Shown: positions 23,190-36,372, counted from the first letter of the stretch. The stretch is DNA of 64,000 nucleotides from Amphibalanus amphitrite (GCF_019059575.1 NW_024881701.1:434001-498000); one strand, 5' to 3'. Program-made: numbers and translations. Notes: generated from the letters alone by a model not told the origin.

Positions 23190-26100
23190 CTTATCCCTTA
23201 ATCGTCCCTTAAACGACGGGGCGCGCCAAAAGTGCCTCAGGGGCTCTTCCGATCACGAAAATAATGGTCCCAGGCGATTCCCCGGGTCGATATCTAGCCG
23301 CACCACCACTAACTTCACACGTGCCTCATATCCCTTATCCCTTAATCGTCCCTTAAATGACGGGGCGCGCCAAAAGTGCCTCAGGGGTTCTTCCGATCGC
23401 GAAAATAATGGTCCCAGGCAATTCCCCGGGTCGATATCTAGCCGCACCACCACTAACTTCACACGTGCCTCACATCCCTCATCCCTTAATCGTCCCTTAA
23501 ACGACGGGGCGCGCCAAAAGTGCCTCAGGGGTTCTTCTGATCGCGAAAATAATGGTCCCAGGCGATTCCCCGGGTCGATATCTAGCCGCACCACCACTAA
23601 CTTCACACGTGCCTCATATCCCTCATCCCTTAATCGTCCCTTAAACGACGGGGCGCGCCAAAAGTGCCTCAGGGGTTCTTCCGATCGCGAAAATAATGGT
23701 CCCAGGCGATTCCCCGGGTCTATATCTAGCCGCACCACCACTAACTTCACACGTGCCTCATATCCCTTATCCCTTAATCGTCCCTTAAATGACGGGGCGC
23801 GCCAAAAGTGCCTCAGGGGTTCTTCCGATCGCGAAAAGAATGGTCCCAGGCGATTCCCCGGGTCGATATCTAGCCGCACCACCACTAACTTCACACGTGC
23901 CTCATATCCCTTATCCCTTAATCGTCCCTTAAATGACGGGGCGCGCCAAAAGTGCCTCAGGGGTTCTTCCGATCGCGAAAAGAATGGTCCCAGGCGATTC
24001 CCCGGGTCGATATCTAGCCGCACCACCACTAACTTCACACGTGCCTCATATCCCTTATCCCTTAATCGTCCCTTAAATGACGGGGCGCGCCAAAAGTGCC
24101 TCAGGGGTTCTTCCGATCGCGAAAAGAATGGTCCCAGGCGATTCCCCGGGTCGATATCTAGCCGCACCACCACTAACTTCACACGTGCCTCATATCCCTT
24201 ATCCCTTAATCGTCCCTTAAATGACGGGGCGCGCCAAAAGTGCCTCAGGGGCTCTTCCGATCGCGAAAATAATGGTCCCAGGCGATTCCCCGGGTCGATA
24301 TCTTGCCGCACCACCACTAACTTCACACGTGCCTCATTTCCCTTATCCCTTAATCGTCCCTTAAATGACGGGGCGCGCCAAAAGTGCCTCAGGGGTTCTT
24401 CCGATCGCGAAAATAATGGTCCCAGGCAATTCCCCGGGTCGATATCTAGCCGCACCACCACTAACTTCACACGTGCCTCACATCCCTCATCCCTTAATCG
24501 TCCCTTAAACGACGGGGCGCGCCAAAAGTGCCTCAGGGGTTCTTCCGATCGCGAAAAGAATGGTCCCAGGCGATTCCCCGGGTCGATATCTAGCCGCACC
24601 ACCACTAACTTCACACGTGCCTCATATCCCTTATCCCTTAATCGTCCCTTAAATGACGGGGCGCGCCAAAAGTGCCTCAGGGGTTCTTCCGATCGCGAAA
24701 ATAATGGTCCCAGGCAATTCCCCGGGTCGATATCTAGCCGCACCACCACTAACTTCACACGTGCCTCACATCCCTCATCCCTTAATCGTCCCTTAAACGA
24801 CGGGGCGCGCCAAAAGTGCCTCAGGGGTTCTTCTGATCGCGAAAATAATGGTCCCAGGCGATTCCCCGGGTCGATATCTAGCCGCACCACCACTAACTTC
24901 ACACGTGCCTCATATCCCTCATCCCTTAATCGTCCCTTAAACGACGGGGCGCGCCAAAAGTGCCTCAGGGGTTCTTCCGATCGCGAAAATAATGGTCCCA
25001 GGCGATTCCCCGGGTCTATATCTAGCCGCACCACCACTAACTTCACACGTGCCTCATATCCCTTATCCCTTAATCGTCCCTTAAATGACGGGGCGCGCCA
25101 AAAGTGCCTCAGGGGTTCTTCCGATCGCGAAAAGAATGGTCCCAGGCGATTCCCCGGGTCGATATCTAGCCGCACCACCACTAACTTCACACGTGCCTCA
25201 TATCCCTTATCCCTTAATCGTCCCTTAAATGACGGGGCGCGCCAAAAGTGCCTCAGGGGTTCTTCCGATCGCGAAAAGAATGGTCCCAGGCGATTCCCCG
25301 GGTCGATATCTAGCCGCACCACCACTAACTTCACACGTGCCTCATATCCCTTATCCCTTAATCGTCCCTTAAATGACGGGGCGCGCCAAAAGTGCCTCAG
25401 GGGTTCTTCCGATCGCGAAAAGAATGGTCCCAGGCGATTCCCCGGGTCGATATCTAGCCGCACCACCACTAACTTCACACGTGCCTCATATCCCTTATCC
25501 CTTAATCGTCCCTTAAATGACGGGGCGCGCCAAAAGTGCCTCAGGGGCTCTTCCGATCGCGAAAATAATGGTCCCAGGCGATTCCCCGGGTCGATATCTT
25601 GCCGCACCACCACTAACTTCACACGTGCCTCATTTCCCTTATCCCTTAATCGTCCCTTAAATGACGGGGCGCGCCAAAAGTGCCTCAGGGGTTCTTCCGA
25701 TCGCGAAAATAATGGTCCCAGGCAATTCCCCGGGTCGATATCTAGCCGCACCACCACTAACTTCACACGTGCCTCACATCCCTCATCCCTTAATCGTCCC
25801 TTAAACGACGGGGCGCGCCAAAAGTGCCTCAGGGGTTCTTCCGATCGCGAAAAGAATGGTCCCAGGCGATTCCCCGGGTCGATATCTAGCCGCACCACCA
25901 CTAACTTCACACGTGCCTCATATCCCTTATCCCTTAATCGTCCCTTAAATGACGGGGCGCGCCAAAAGTGCCTCAGGGGCTCTTCCGATCGCGAAAATAA
26001 TGGTCCCAGGCGATTCCCCGGGTCGATATCTAGCCGCACCACCACTAACTTCACACGTGCCTCATATCCCTTATCCCTTAATCGTCCCTTAAATGACGGG

Positions 26101-26347
26101 GCGCGCCAAAAGTGCCTCAGGGGTTCTTCCGATCGCGAAAATAATGGTCCCAGGCAATTCCCCGGGTCGATATCTAGCCGCACCACCACTAACTTCACAC
26201 GTGCCTCACATCCCTCATCCCTTAATCGTCCCTTAAACGACGGGGCGCGCCAAAAGTGTCTCAGGGGTTCTTCTGATCGCGAAAATAATGGTCCCAGGCG
26301 ATTCCCCGGGTCGATATCTAGCCGCACCACCACTAACTTCACACGTG
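23190..26347 (-). repeat. 144-bp satellite, left arm, with 9-unit higher-order period
   Basis: About 22 units. Unit variants recur in the same order every 1,296 bp (nine units). For example TCTTGCCGCA appears at 24301 and 25597 instead of the usual TCTAGCCGCA, and the rare GGGTCTATATC appears at about 23717 and 25013. This shows that blocks of nine units were duplicated together. Confidence 0.9.
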
Positions 26348-27700
26348 ATTAAGGGATAAGGACGATTAAGGGATAAGGGATATGAGGCACGTGTGAAGTT
26401 AGTGGTGGTGCGGCAAGATATCGACCCGGGGAATCGCCTGGGACCATTATTTTCGCGATCGGAAGAGCCCCTGAGGCACTTTTGGCGCGCCCCGTCATTT
26501 AAGGGACGATTAAGGGATAAGGGATATGAGGCACGTGTGAAGTTAGTGGTGGTGCGGCTAGATATCGACCCGGGGAATCGCCTGGGACCATTATTTTCGC
26601 GATCGGAAGAGCCCCTGAGGCACTTTTGGCGCGCCCCGTCATTTAAGGGACGATTAAGGGATAAGGGATATGAGGCACGTGTGAAGTTAGTGGTGGTGCG
26701 GCTAGATATCGACCCGGGGAATCGCCTGGGACCATTCTTTTCGCGATCGGAAGAACCCCTGAGGCACTTTTGGCGCGCCCCGTCATTTAAGGGACGATTA
26801 AGGGATAAGGGATATGAGGCACGTGTGAAGTTAGTGGTGGTGCGGCTAGATATCGACCCGGGGAATCGCCTGGGACCATTCTTTTCGCGATCGGAAGAAC
26901 CCCTGAGGCACTTTTGGCGCGCCCCGTCATTTAAGGGACGATTAAGGGATAAGGGATATGAGGCACGTGTGAAGTTAGTGGTGGTGCGGCTAGATATCGA
27001 CCCGGGGAATCGCCTGGGACCATTCTTTTCGCGATCGGAAGAACCCTTGAGGCACTTTTGGCGCGCCCCGTCATTTAAGGGACGATTAAGGGATAAGGGA
27101 TATGAGGCACGTGTGAAGTTAGTGGTGGTGCGGCTAGATATCGACCCGGGGAATCGCCTGGGACCATTGTTTTCGCGATCGGAAGAACCCCTGAGGCACT
27201 TTTGGCGCGCCCCGTCATTTAAGGGACGATTAAGGGATAAGGGATATGAGGCACGTGTGAAGTTAGTGGTGGTGCGGCTAGATATCGACCCGGGGAATCG
27301 CCTGGGACCATTATTTTCGCGATCAGAAGAACCCCTGAGGCACTTTTGGCGCGCCCCGTCGTTTAAGGGACGATTAAGGGATGAGGGATGTGAGGCACGT
27401 GTGAAGTTAGTGGTGGTGCGGCTAGATATCGACCCGGGGAATCGCCTGGGACCATTATTTTCGCGATCGGAAGAACCCCTGAGGCACTTTTGGCGCGCCC
27501 CGTCATTTACTTTTGGCGCGCCCCGTCATTTAAGGGACGATTAAGGGATAAGGGATATGAGGCACGTGTGAAGTTAGTGGTGGTGCGGCTAGATATCGAC
27601 CCGGGGAATCGCCTGGGACCATTATTTTCGTGATCGGAAGAGCCCCTGAGGCACTTTTGGCGCGCTCCGTCGTTTAAGGGACGATTAAGGGATAAGGGAT
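26348..27700 (+). repeat. 144-bp satellite, right arm
   Basis: About nine units opposite in direction to the left arm, sharing its unit variants. A small internal duplication of about 24 bp (the TTTTGGCGCGCCCCGTCATT region) lies at about 27487-27533. Confidence 0.85.
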
Positions 27701-27829
27701 ACCTGCTAGGGCAAAATTAATGTCATATTCGTGCTCCCCGTCCCCGAATTGACCAGATATGACGTTTTCAAGTGATTCGATACTCGACGCTGAATACGAA
27801 TCCGAATCCGACGCCAACTTCACGCACAT

Positions 27830-27838
27830 ATTGTTCAT
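27830..27838. repeat. Target site duplication, right copy
   Basis: ATTGTTCAT, identical to 23048-23056. Confidence 0.85.
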
Positions 27839-28019
27839 CATAAGACAAAAATTTAAATTCATATTTGATCAGACCCAACTTTTTTTTTTTAAATTTAGTC
27901 TTCCCGGCATGCCTAAGGCAACCGCCAGGGAAGGGGAAATTACTAAGGCTGGCAATGAGCCAGATCTTTCGTTTTACTTTACTTTACTGTCAGCTTTACT
28001 GCTCAGATACCCTAAGTTA

Positions 28020-29445
28020 CCCGATTTATGTGATTTTCACCCGATCGCTCTCGGAAGGTTTAGTTCCAAGCGCCTGGAAGAGATCCACTGTTGTTCCGCT
28101 GTTTAAGAAAGGTAGTCGCTATGACCCTCTCAATTATAGGCCAGTGAGTCTCACTGCTGTGTGTTGCAAAACGTTGGAGCGCCTTATTGTGAAGCACATC
28201 TACTCGTATTTAGAAGCCAACGAACTACTGTCTGTTCACCAGTTCGGGTTTAGACAGGGTAGATCCACGATGGAGCAGCTTATTCTTGTATATGAGGATA
28301 TCTCAGCCAAAGTAGATGCAGGGCAAACAGTGGATCTTGTGCTTTTTGATTATTCAAAGGCTTTCGATGTAGTATGCCACCAAGTTTTGCTTACAAAACT
28401 AGAACTCATAGGCATTAAAGGTCAACTTTTATCATGGATCTCTTCTTTTCTCTCTGACCGTCTGATGCAAGTGTGTGTTAATGGACTTAACAGTAGCACC
28501 AGAAATGTCTACAGCGGTGTTCCACAAGGCTCCGTGTTGGGACCTTTGTTGTTCTTAATTTATATTAACTTTATAGGTTCTAAACTGTCCTGTTGTTACA
28601 AAATATTCGCCGACGATTTAAAATTGTACGCTTCAGTTACTGCTAACTCGATGTCGAATCCCCACACTGATGGAGTGTTACAGAATGACATTGATGTGCT
28701 GCACAAGACATCTGTGTCTTGGGGCTTGAGGATGAACAAGGAAAAGTGCGTTGTGTTACGTTTTTCCCGCAAATCTAAAAATCAGTCTGTTCCTATGTAT
28801 ACTATGGATGGAACTCCACTTCCTGTGTGCCGTTCACAACGCGATTTAGGTGTATTAGTTGATGTCTCGTTAAAGTTCCATGATCATATTGCTTCTGTGG
28901 CTCATAAGGCTTCTGGATTGTCTTATAATTTTGCTAAATCTACGGTATGTCGTTCTCGAGACTTTATGTTGTTTTTGCTTAAGACGCACATAAGACCTAT
29001 ACTGGAGTACGCTTCCTGTGTGTGGTGTACAGGCTTCATTGACGACATGCGTAGGCTTGAAGGCGTTCAGCGCAGATGGACAAAGCAGATAGAAGGCCTT
29101 GAGAATCTGACCTACTTGGAGAGGCTGAAGGAACTGGACCTATTCTCAGTGCAAGGGCGCCTTCTTCGTGCTGATCTCATTGAATACTGGAAAATTTTCC
29201 ATGGGAAGAGTTCAATTGCCCCTGGGAATATGTTCGTTCAGCCTCTACATCGGGGAACGCGTGGACATAGTTTAAAGATTCATGTGTCGCGCACTCTATC
29301 TGACCTGCGTCAGCGCTCTTTCTCGCAACGTAGAGTCACTGTGTGGAACAGCCTGCCAGATGATGTCGTGACTTCAGTAGATGTATCCACATTTAAACGG
29401 CTGCTGGCCAGAACGTTAGGCGATCTGCTATATGATTATGTTTAG
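28020..29445 (+). CDS. Reverse transcriptase of a 5'-truncated non-LTR retrotransposon (LINE)
   Basis: About 475 residues of recognisable LINE reverse transcriptase and C-terminal part, open to the stop at 29443-29445. Motifs in order: WKRSTVVPLFKKG and NYRPVSLT (fingers), HQFGFRQGRSTMEQL, LVLFDYSKAFDVV (motif A with its catalytic Asp), SGVPQGSVLGPLLFLIYIN (motif B) and FADD at 28606-28617 (motif C catalytic pair). The C-terminal region has CVWCTGF and ends FKRLLARTLGDLLYDYV. The upstream endonuclease and ORF1 are missing, so this is the usual 5'-truncated copy. The open frame extends back to 27865, but that part looks like unrelated sequence. The style suggests a CR1/jockey-group element, not settled by eye. 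The copy is uninterrupted, hence young. It lies on the other strand from the neighbouring ORF1, so the two are not one element. Confidence 0.9.
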
Positions 29446-30209
29446 TTACACCTACTAGAACTGATAATGCTATTGTGATATAAATGTAAACACTCCGTAT
29501 TGATGCATTATTCCTGTATTACACACTTAGGACACACATTTCCAGTTTTGGAGTTGAGTAGTTGTATTTACCGTCTTGTTCATCTTGAAAACTGGCGTGT
29601 CCCTTTGTACACGGGTTTCCTTCTACCTCATCCCTTGCCTGACCTGAGCTGCGAGGTGGAGGAAACCCCACCAGGTAAGAATACCAGGTAAGAAGCTATT
29701 TAATTCTGACCCAAGCAAGAGAGAGAAGCAAACTTTACTTTAATTCGGCTCATGTGGCGTCCGATTAACAAGGCAAGGGTGTCCAGAAAGGGGTAGAATA
29801 TTCATACTTGCTGCTGTAAATCTTGCTGCTGATGGTGTGAGGTGTTGCAATGTGTGATGTTTGTTGTGGGATGTATTTACCAGGAAAAGTCCTAACTAGA
29901 AAAAACCTGGTGCCTAAGTCAAGGGGCAAAAACTGTCGAGTACAGTAAAAATCCCCGCAATAGTTACGTTACGTTATATCTCTAATGTGGACAGTGAAAG
30001 TGTAATTGCGCAGGCTGTTCGCAGGGATCGGCCAAAATAAAAACCGGCCTACCGAGTGAGACAGCCAGCGGGTTATGGCAGCCGGTGTGACCCGGGTGCC
30101 CCAGTCATGTCCCGCCCGTCTCAGGGGTACAACTTTGACTGGAATTTGGTGGCTCTGGAGGAGTAGCCGTGAGGCATAGCTCGACTCCTAGGCAGCGATG
30201 TTGGTAGGG
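29446..30209. other. 3' tail of the LINE and downstream part of the gag-like element
   Basis: No clear poly(A) tail after the reverse transcriptase. On the minus strand, the DNA after the ORF1 stop contains no endonuclease or reverse transcriptase frame. Confidence 0.4.
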
Positions 30210-31622
30210 CTAGTGGTTACCCGTTGGAGGAATTCTCTGAAGGAAGATACGGCGTCCGTGGTGAGGGGGTCCGTCAAAATAGAAGCCAGCCACGGCTGCC
30301 CTGTACGCTTTGGATTCTGGGCGAAGGTCAAGGTCGTATAGTCGGATTTCATGGTCAAACCAGTAGAGGGTGGAGGGAGGGTAGGAAAGTCGCCTGCCGC
30401 TGGCGTACTCAAACTTCAGCGACCCGATGTCAGGTGGAGGGATCTCACCCCTGGGACGTCTCTTCGGGATCAGGTCTGGATCGGGATCGTCGGTGTCGTT
30501 TCGGGGGCTGTCAGGCTGGAAGCTCGCCGTGTAGCCTCGGGTGAACGGCCTGCTTCGAGAGCAGCCGAAGTCGTCGGGGTCCGTGGTTGGTGTCGGTGAG
30601 TCGGGGGTGTCAGTCTGGACTTCGGCAGAGACCAGTCGGGCGGGTCGAGTTTGAGAGGTCGAGTCGAAGGTGGTCAGTTTGGTCGTTTGGGTGCTGGCGT
30701 CGGTCGTCTGAGAGCTGGCTGTCTCGGTCTGGGTCTGAACAGGGACTGCGGTCGCGTTAGGGGCCATGACCTCACCATCTGTCTGGACAGAGGCGTCTGT
30801 GCGAGCCGGAGGGGGCTGCATCGTTCGGTGCTGACTCTCAAGTGGAGGCCAAGCTGTGGAGTTGAGCGGCGGGGGTTGGAATGGCGCTCGCTCTCGAGTG
30901 TCTCGTTTGGTGGTTTTCCAGACGGGGCAGCTGTTTCGGTCCCATGCTGGGTGTGGACCAGAGCAGAGAGGGCACTTTGGGACCGAGGTACAGTCACCTG
31001 TGGGGTGGCTGTCCCTGGCAGAGCACTGCCCGCAGACTGTCTCTTTTCGTCGGCAAGAGCGCATAGAGTGGCCTAGCTTCCAGCACCTACGGCATTGCCT
31101 TGGCAGCTGGATCCAGGGTCGAACAGGGACGGAGAGGTACCCGCAGAGGAGCTTTCTTGGGAGATCGAGTCCTTTAAAGCGAAGTCGAATCAGGGGGTTT
31201 GGAGTTCGATCCTTGGATTTGAGCCTCTGCACCTCGATAACACCCTGCGGGGCTAGTTCGGTGAGGAGCTCTTCGTCAGAGAGGTCGCTGAGGTCCGGAC
31301 AGTGAATGAGACCCTGCGATGACATCAGGTTGGTTGCAAGAACAGCCGAAACAGGTTTTCCGAGCATGGTTTGGCAGGAGAGAAGGGCAGAGCTTTGGTC
31401 TTTGTTGAAGGTCGAGATGAGAATTTTGCCAGATCCGAGTTGTTTGGTTTTTTCGACTTCCGAGTCACAGATCGAGCGGATTTCCCTGATGATGGCGAAC
31501 GGGTTCCCTCGCAGTGGAGTGCCATCAGGCCGGCTCATCAGGATGAGAGCGCGGCCTTCTGGTGGGTCAAGGTCGGGTGGGAGACGCGCCCCTGGAGGCG
31601 GTCCGGTCGAGTCCATGGCCAT
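30210..31622 (-). CDS. LINE ORF1 (gag-like nucleic-acid-binding protein with three zinc knuckles)
   Basis: A 470-residue intact frame starting at the ATG at 31620-31622. Residues about 40-170 look like the RNA-binding region that precedes the knuckles in jockey/I-type ORF1 proteins. Three cysteine knuckles follow at about 177-237: CRRCWKLGHSMRSC (CX2CX4HX4C), CGQCSARDSHPTGDC and CPLCSGPHPAWDRNSC. The middle is Pro/Thr/Gln rich with repeats of the VQTD and SSQTTDASTQTT kind. The end is KAYRAAVAGFYFDGPP. Such proteins coat the element RNA. ORF2 should follow on the minus strand below 30210 and is absent; the reverse transcriptase at 28020-29445 is on the opposite strand. The copy is therefore 3'-deleted, gag-only or co-opted. 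Confidence 0.85.
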   Translation of the reverse strand: MAMDSTGPPPGARLPPDLDPPEGRALILMSRPDGTPLRGNPFAIIREIRSICDSEVEKTKQLGSGKILISTFNKDQSSALLSCQTMLGKPVSAVLATNLMSSQGLIHCPDLSDLSDEELLTELAPQGVIEVQRLKSKDRTPNPLIRLRFKGLDLPRKLLCGYLSVPVRPWIQLPRQCRRCWKLGHSMRSCRRKETVCGQCSARDSHPTGDCTSVPKCPLCSGPHPAWDRNSCPVWKTTKRDTRERAPFQPPPLNSTAWPPLESQHRTMQPPPARTDASVQTDGEVMAPNATAVPVQTQTETASSQTTDASTQTTKLTTFDSTSQTRPARLVSAEVQTDTPDSPTPTTDPDDFGCSRSRPFTRGYTASFQPDSPRNDTDDPDPDLIPKRRPRGEIPPPDIGSLKFEYASGRRLSYPPSTLYWFDHEIRLYDLDLRPESKAYRAAVAGFYFDGPPHHGRRIFLQRIPPTGNH

Positions 31623-31903
31623 GATCGGGGTCTGTTACAGGCAAAGATAAATAGTCCGTCTCAATGGTAAGCACTTAGCAGAGCTTTGTGCGTACTGCAC
31701 AGTGCACATGCCATTATTTCGCCAGATTTGCCTTTGGGAAGCCGTACTTCCACCGATTGCCGACTGCGGATGTTCCCAACCTCAATACACCTACCCTGGT
31801 TCCCACCAACCCCGCCCCATTCCCGCCAGTGCTTCCATCCCCAGCGAGCTCTTCGTCAATCTGCTGCTGGCAGTCAAATATTCGGCCGTGCCGGATATGC
31901 TGC

Positions 31904-31911
31904 CCTGGCAG
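31904..31911. repeat. Target site duplication, left (CCTGGCAG)
   Basis: Identical to 32395-32402. Confidence 0.85.
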
Positions 31912-32394
31912 CAGGGTTGTGCTTGACTCATGAGTCGAGTCAGAAATTTGACTCAACTCTGACTCAAATGAGTCAGATTTGAGTCGAGTCGGATAAAATG
32001 TTGAGCTGTTGAGTTGAGTCAGAGTTGAGTCAGACAAAAATATTAAGGCGTTGAGTTGAGTCAGAGTTGAGTCAGTAAAATAACTTGACATTGACTTGAG
32101 TCAAACCCCCCCCCCCCGCTTAACAACTTAGCCCTGGCCCTGCTGCTGGATTTTTTTTCACCCCCCCCGCTCAACAACTTTTTTATCTGAGTCAATTTTG
32201 AGTCAACTCATTTGACTCAACAAAAAATTTGAGTCAAGTTTGAGTCAACTCATATTTTCATTGAGCCGCTTGAGTCAAGAGTCGAGTCAAGGGAAAAAAT
32301 CAGCTCCTTGTTTGAGTCAGAGTTGAGTCAGGGCTTTCTGAAGTTGAATGATGAGTCGAGTCGGCAAATTTTTTTTGAGTCGAGCACAACCCTG
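31912..32394. mobile_element. hAT-type non-autonomous element packed with TGAGTCA motifs
   Basis: 483 bp starting CAGGGTTGTGCT and ending with its reverse complement, with an exact 8-bp duplication CCTGGCAG outside. Both features define hAT elements. The interior is almost entirely TGAGTCA/TGACTCA and GAGTCGAGTC variants in both directions, plus two C-rich runs. I count 17 perfect TGAGTCA heptamers on either strand. No protein is encoded. Confidence 0.9.
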
Positions 32395-32402
32395 CCTGGC
32401 AG

Positions 32403-34598
32403 CCGATTCGCCGAACGGGCCATGTAATGCTACAATAAAATGAATGTAAAGGCAGGCTTCACAGACATGTAACCTCAGACTCCTGAGGCCCATAATTCGG
32501 GACGCCGGAGAGGTGTATGCGTTTACACTAGTTAGTAGTTCGCATTATAATGAATGAGCTAGCGAAGTAGATGCCATCTAGGACCGGAAGCTGGACTGTG
32601 TCGCTCTTTCTTTCCAGTACCGCATTTCCTTGGGGCCTTTGCAAAGCCCCAAGACTTACCTCGCACTTTCTCACAGCGCACGAACACATTTTCTAGCGTT
32701 TTATTTTCGCACATAATTTTACGTGAGGTCTACATGATAACACATACATAATCACCATGCACAAAGGCAGTGAGTGTGTGGAATACACAAACACCCGCCG
32801 ACGGCGCTGCTGCCGGGACAGTTTCGGCGCACGTGCCACACTACTCGTCGCTTCATCGCTGCACGAATCGCACTCTGGCTGCCCGGCTAACATCGCTCTG
32901 CACGCTCGCGCACGAAGGCAGAGAAAATGCGCGAAACACGCACCTGACGCACCCTTCGGACGAACACGACAGGCGACGCATGGACCAGGCGGGTCTGCGA
33001 AGGGGACTGAACACATACACACATATATCGACGAAGTCGGGAGTTCAAACTCACTCTGCTCCCGGCGCGCCCTTGTTCGTTCTCGTCCAGTTGAGGTATC
33101 CACATTCTCATGCACATCGATTCCGAAGAAAACTTGGAAACGATAAAAGTAAAGACCGAACTTGTTGTACAACGTGCATTTCGGAAGTCCGTACGTAAAA
33201 GAACACAAGCGAGAAGCTACTCAAGAGTTATTGTCTCATTAAGTACTGAACTAACAGCTGAAATCCTTTGGTCCCCGACAGGTCCAAACTATTCTATTCA
33301 CGGCAACACGATACTATAGGACTGCCGGACGATCGTGAAAGCAACGCGGTAAAAGTACGCCATAAAACCAGATCATGCGTGTCTACTACGGTACCTTGCT
33401 TCTTCGATAGACAATCATCAGGCTCAAATAAACAGACACGCTCTCAGCCGGCAACTATGCTAAAATCGTCCCAAAATATGAAGAAGTGCAAATGCTCGCT
33501 GACGAAATTCGGGCTACAGAACCATAACATTTTAATTTGCAAGCAAGACATGTGTAACATCGTATTTCGTAAACAGTTTAATTTTCTAAAAGCCGGAAAA
33601 GTGCCTTGCCAAACCTGTCAGCCATGCTGCCAAATCCCAGTCTAATGCCAGATAACTTGATCACTGTTTGGACATTGGATATGCGACCGCTTCACTGGCA
33701 GTGGAAGCTGCGGCGGCGCTAGCTCTAACAGTTAATATGGGAAACCACACAACGGCTGAAGCTGACACCACCGGACGCCTTATCCTATCGCGGTTGCTCT
33801 ACTCGCTCTCACACCAGCAGCCAACTGAGACGTTGTACTTAGCTAAGCATCGGGCGCGCGCCACCGACCGCCTGCGCTGCGCGTGTCGCGGTGTGCGGCG
33901 CGGGCCCTCCTGTGCGCCGGGTGGCGGTGCGCGGCCGGGCCGCCCGTCCGCGGCCACCTGCCGGCGCCGCCGGCCGCCGCGCGCCACTCCACCCAGCGCC
34001 GCGCCGGCCCCGGAGACGGTCCCTGGCCCGGCTCCGGCGGCGGCCCAATGTCTCGCGAGGGCGCGGGCGCGGGCCACGGCGGCGCCCTGTGGAGATCTGC
34101 GGCCGGTCGGCACGGGCTGGGCGGCACCGGAGCGGCGGGCGGCCCCGCGCGCCACCCAGCGCACGCCTGCTAGTTGGGACGACGTTGAGACACTATCTCG
34201 ATGTATTCCTGGAACGGATGGCCGGGTCAGTGACCTTTGGTTGGGAGCCGGCTGAGAATAACTGCACTCAGCTGTCACTAAAAACAACGAAACGACCCGA
34301 GTTTAATTGCTTTCCGACTGAAGACCGACCAACAAAGCGCAGCTGCGGCGCGCCCGGCATTTCGCCGAAAACTGTTGAAGACGACAAACACTCAAGCACA
34401 AGATCTTAAGTTCGTAGTCTTATAGCGTATGCACAGCGAATTGCGGTCATTAAAAATATCTGTCAATTTAAGTTTAACAGAGTATTTAACAATGGATAAA
34501 AAGGACAACAGAGACTGAATTACTACATCAGATTCTACCTAATAGGTACACAACTCAAAGCGGAGCCGAGCAGTCGCCGGGCGGCGTTTCTGACTCAC
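32403..34598. other. Intergenic DNA downstream of AMMECR1, with a very GC-rich block
   Basis: The frames between 32693 and 33645 overlap on both strands and match nothing. The block 33840-34180 is extremely GC-rich and open in several frames on both strands, as expected from composition alone. It could be a CpG-rich control region or contain the final AMMECR1 exon, but I found no matching reading. Confidence 0.35.
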
Positions 34599-36341
<1,743 letters not shown>

Positions 36342-36372
36342 CACTGAAAGACCTGGAACAAATTGGCGACAC

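Larger units (their letters stand above)
23057..27829. mobile_element. Foldback (FB-like) transposon with satellite arms, 4,773 bp
   Basis: The whole unit is one large inverted repeat. The outer ~133 bp on each side are unique, inverted copies starting ATGTGC(A/G)TGAAGTTGGC. Inside, the left arm (to 26347) has about 22 copies and the right arm (from 26348) about 9 copies of a 144-bp unit in opposite directions. The arms meet almost without a spacer. An exact 9-bp duplication (ATTGTTCAT) flanks it. Tandem-repeat inverted arms and a 9-bp duplication are the hallmarks of Drosophila FB elements and fit the Mutator-like group. No transposase is present, so it would depend on another copy. Each 144-bp unit contains GGCGCGCC and TCGCGA palindromes. 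Frames of 1,029 (minus) and 383 (plus) residues are by-products of a unit length divisible by three. Confidence 0.9.

Noticed and set aside
23253-26342. 1,029-residue protein
   Set aside because: Tandem satellite whose unit is a multiple of three. Unit differences mostly change residues, and no promoter or family is visible.
28020-31622. ORF1 at 30210 and reverse transcriptase at 28020 as one complete LINE
   Set aside because: They lie on opposite strands and face each other, so they cannot be one transcript unit.
33799-34287. Several long frames on both strands, considered as the AMMECR1 last exon or a new gene
   Set aside because: The block is extremely GC-rich, so stops are rare in all frames. 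No reading continues the AMMECR1 protein in the right phase with family-like residues.
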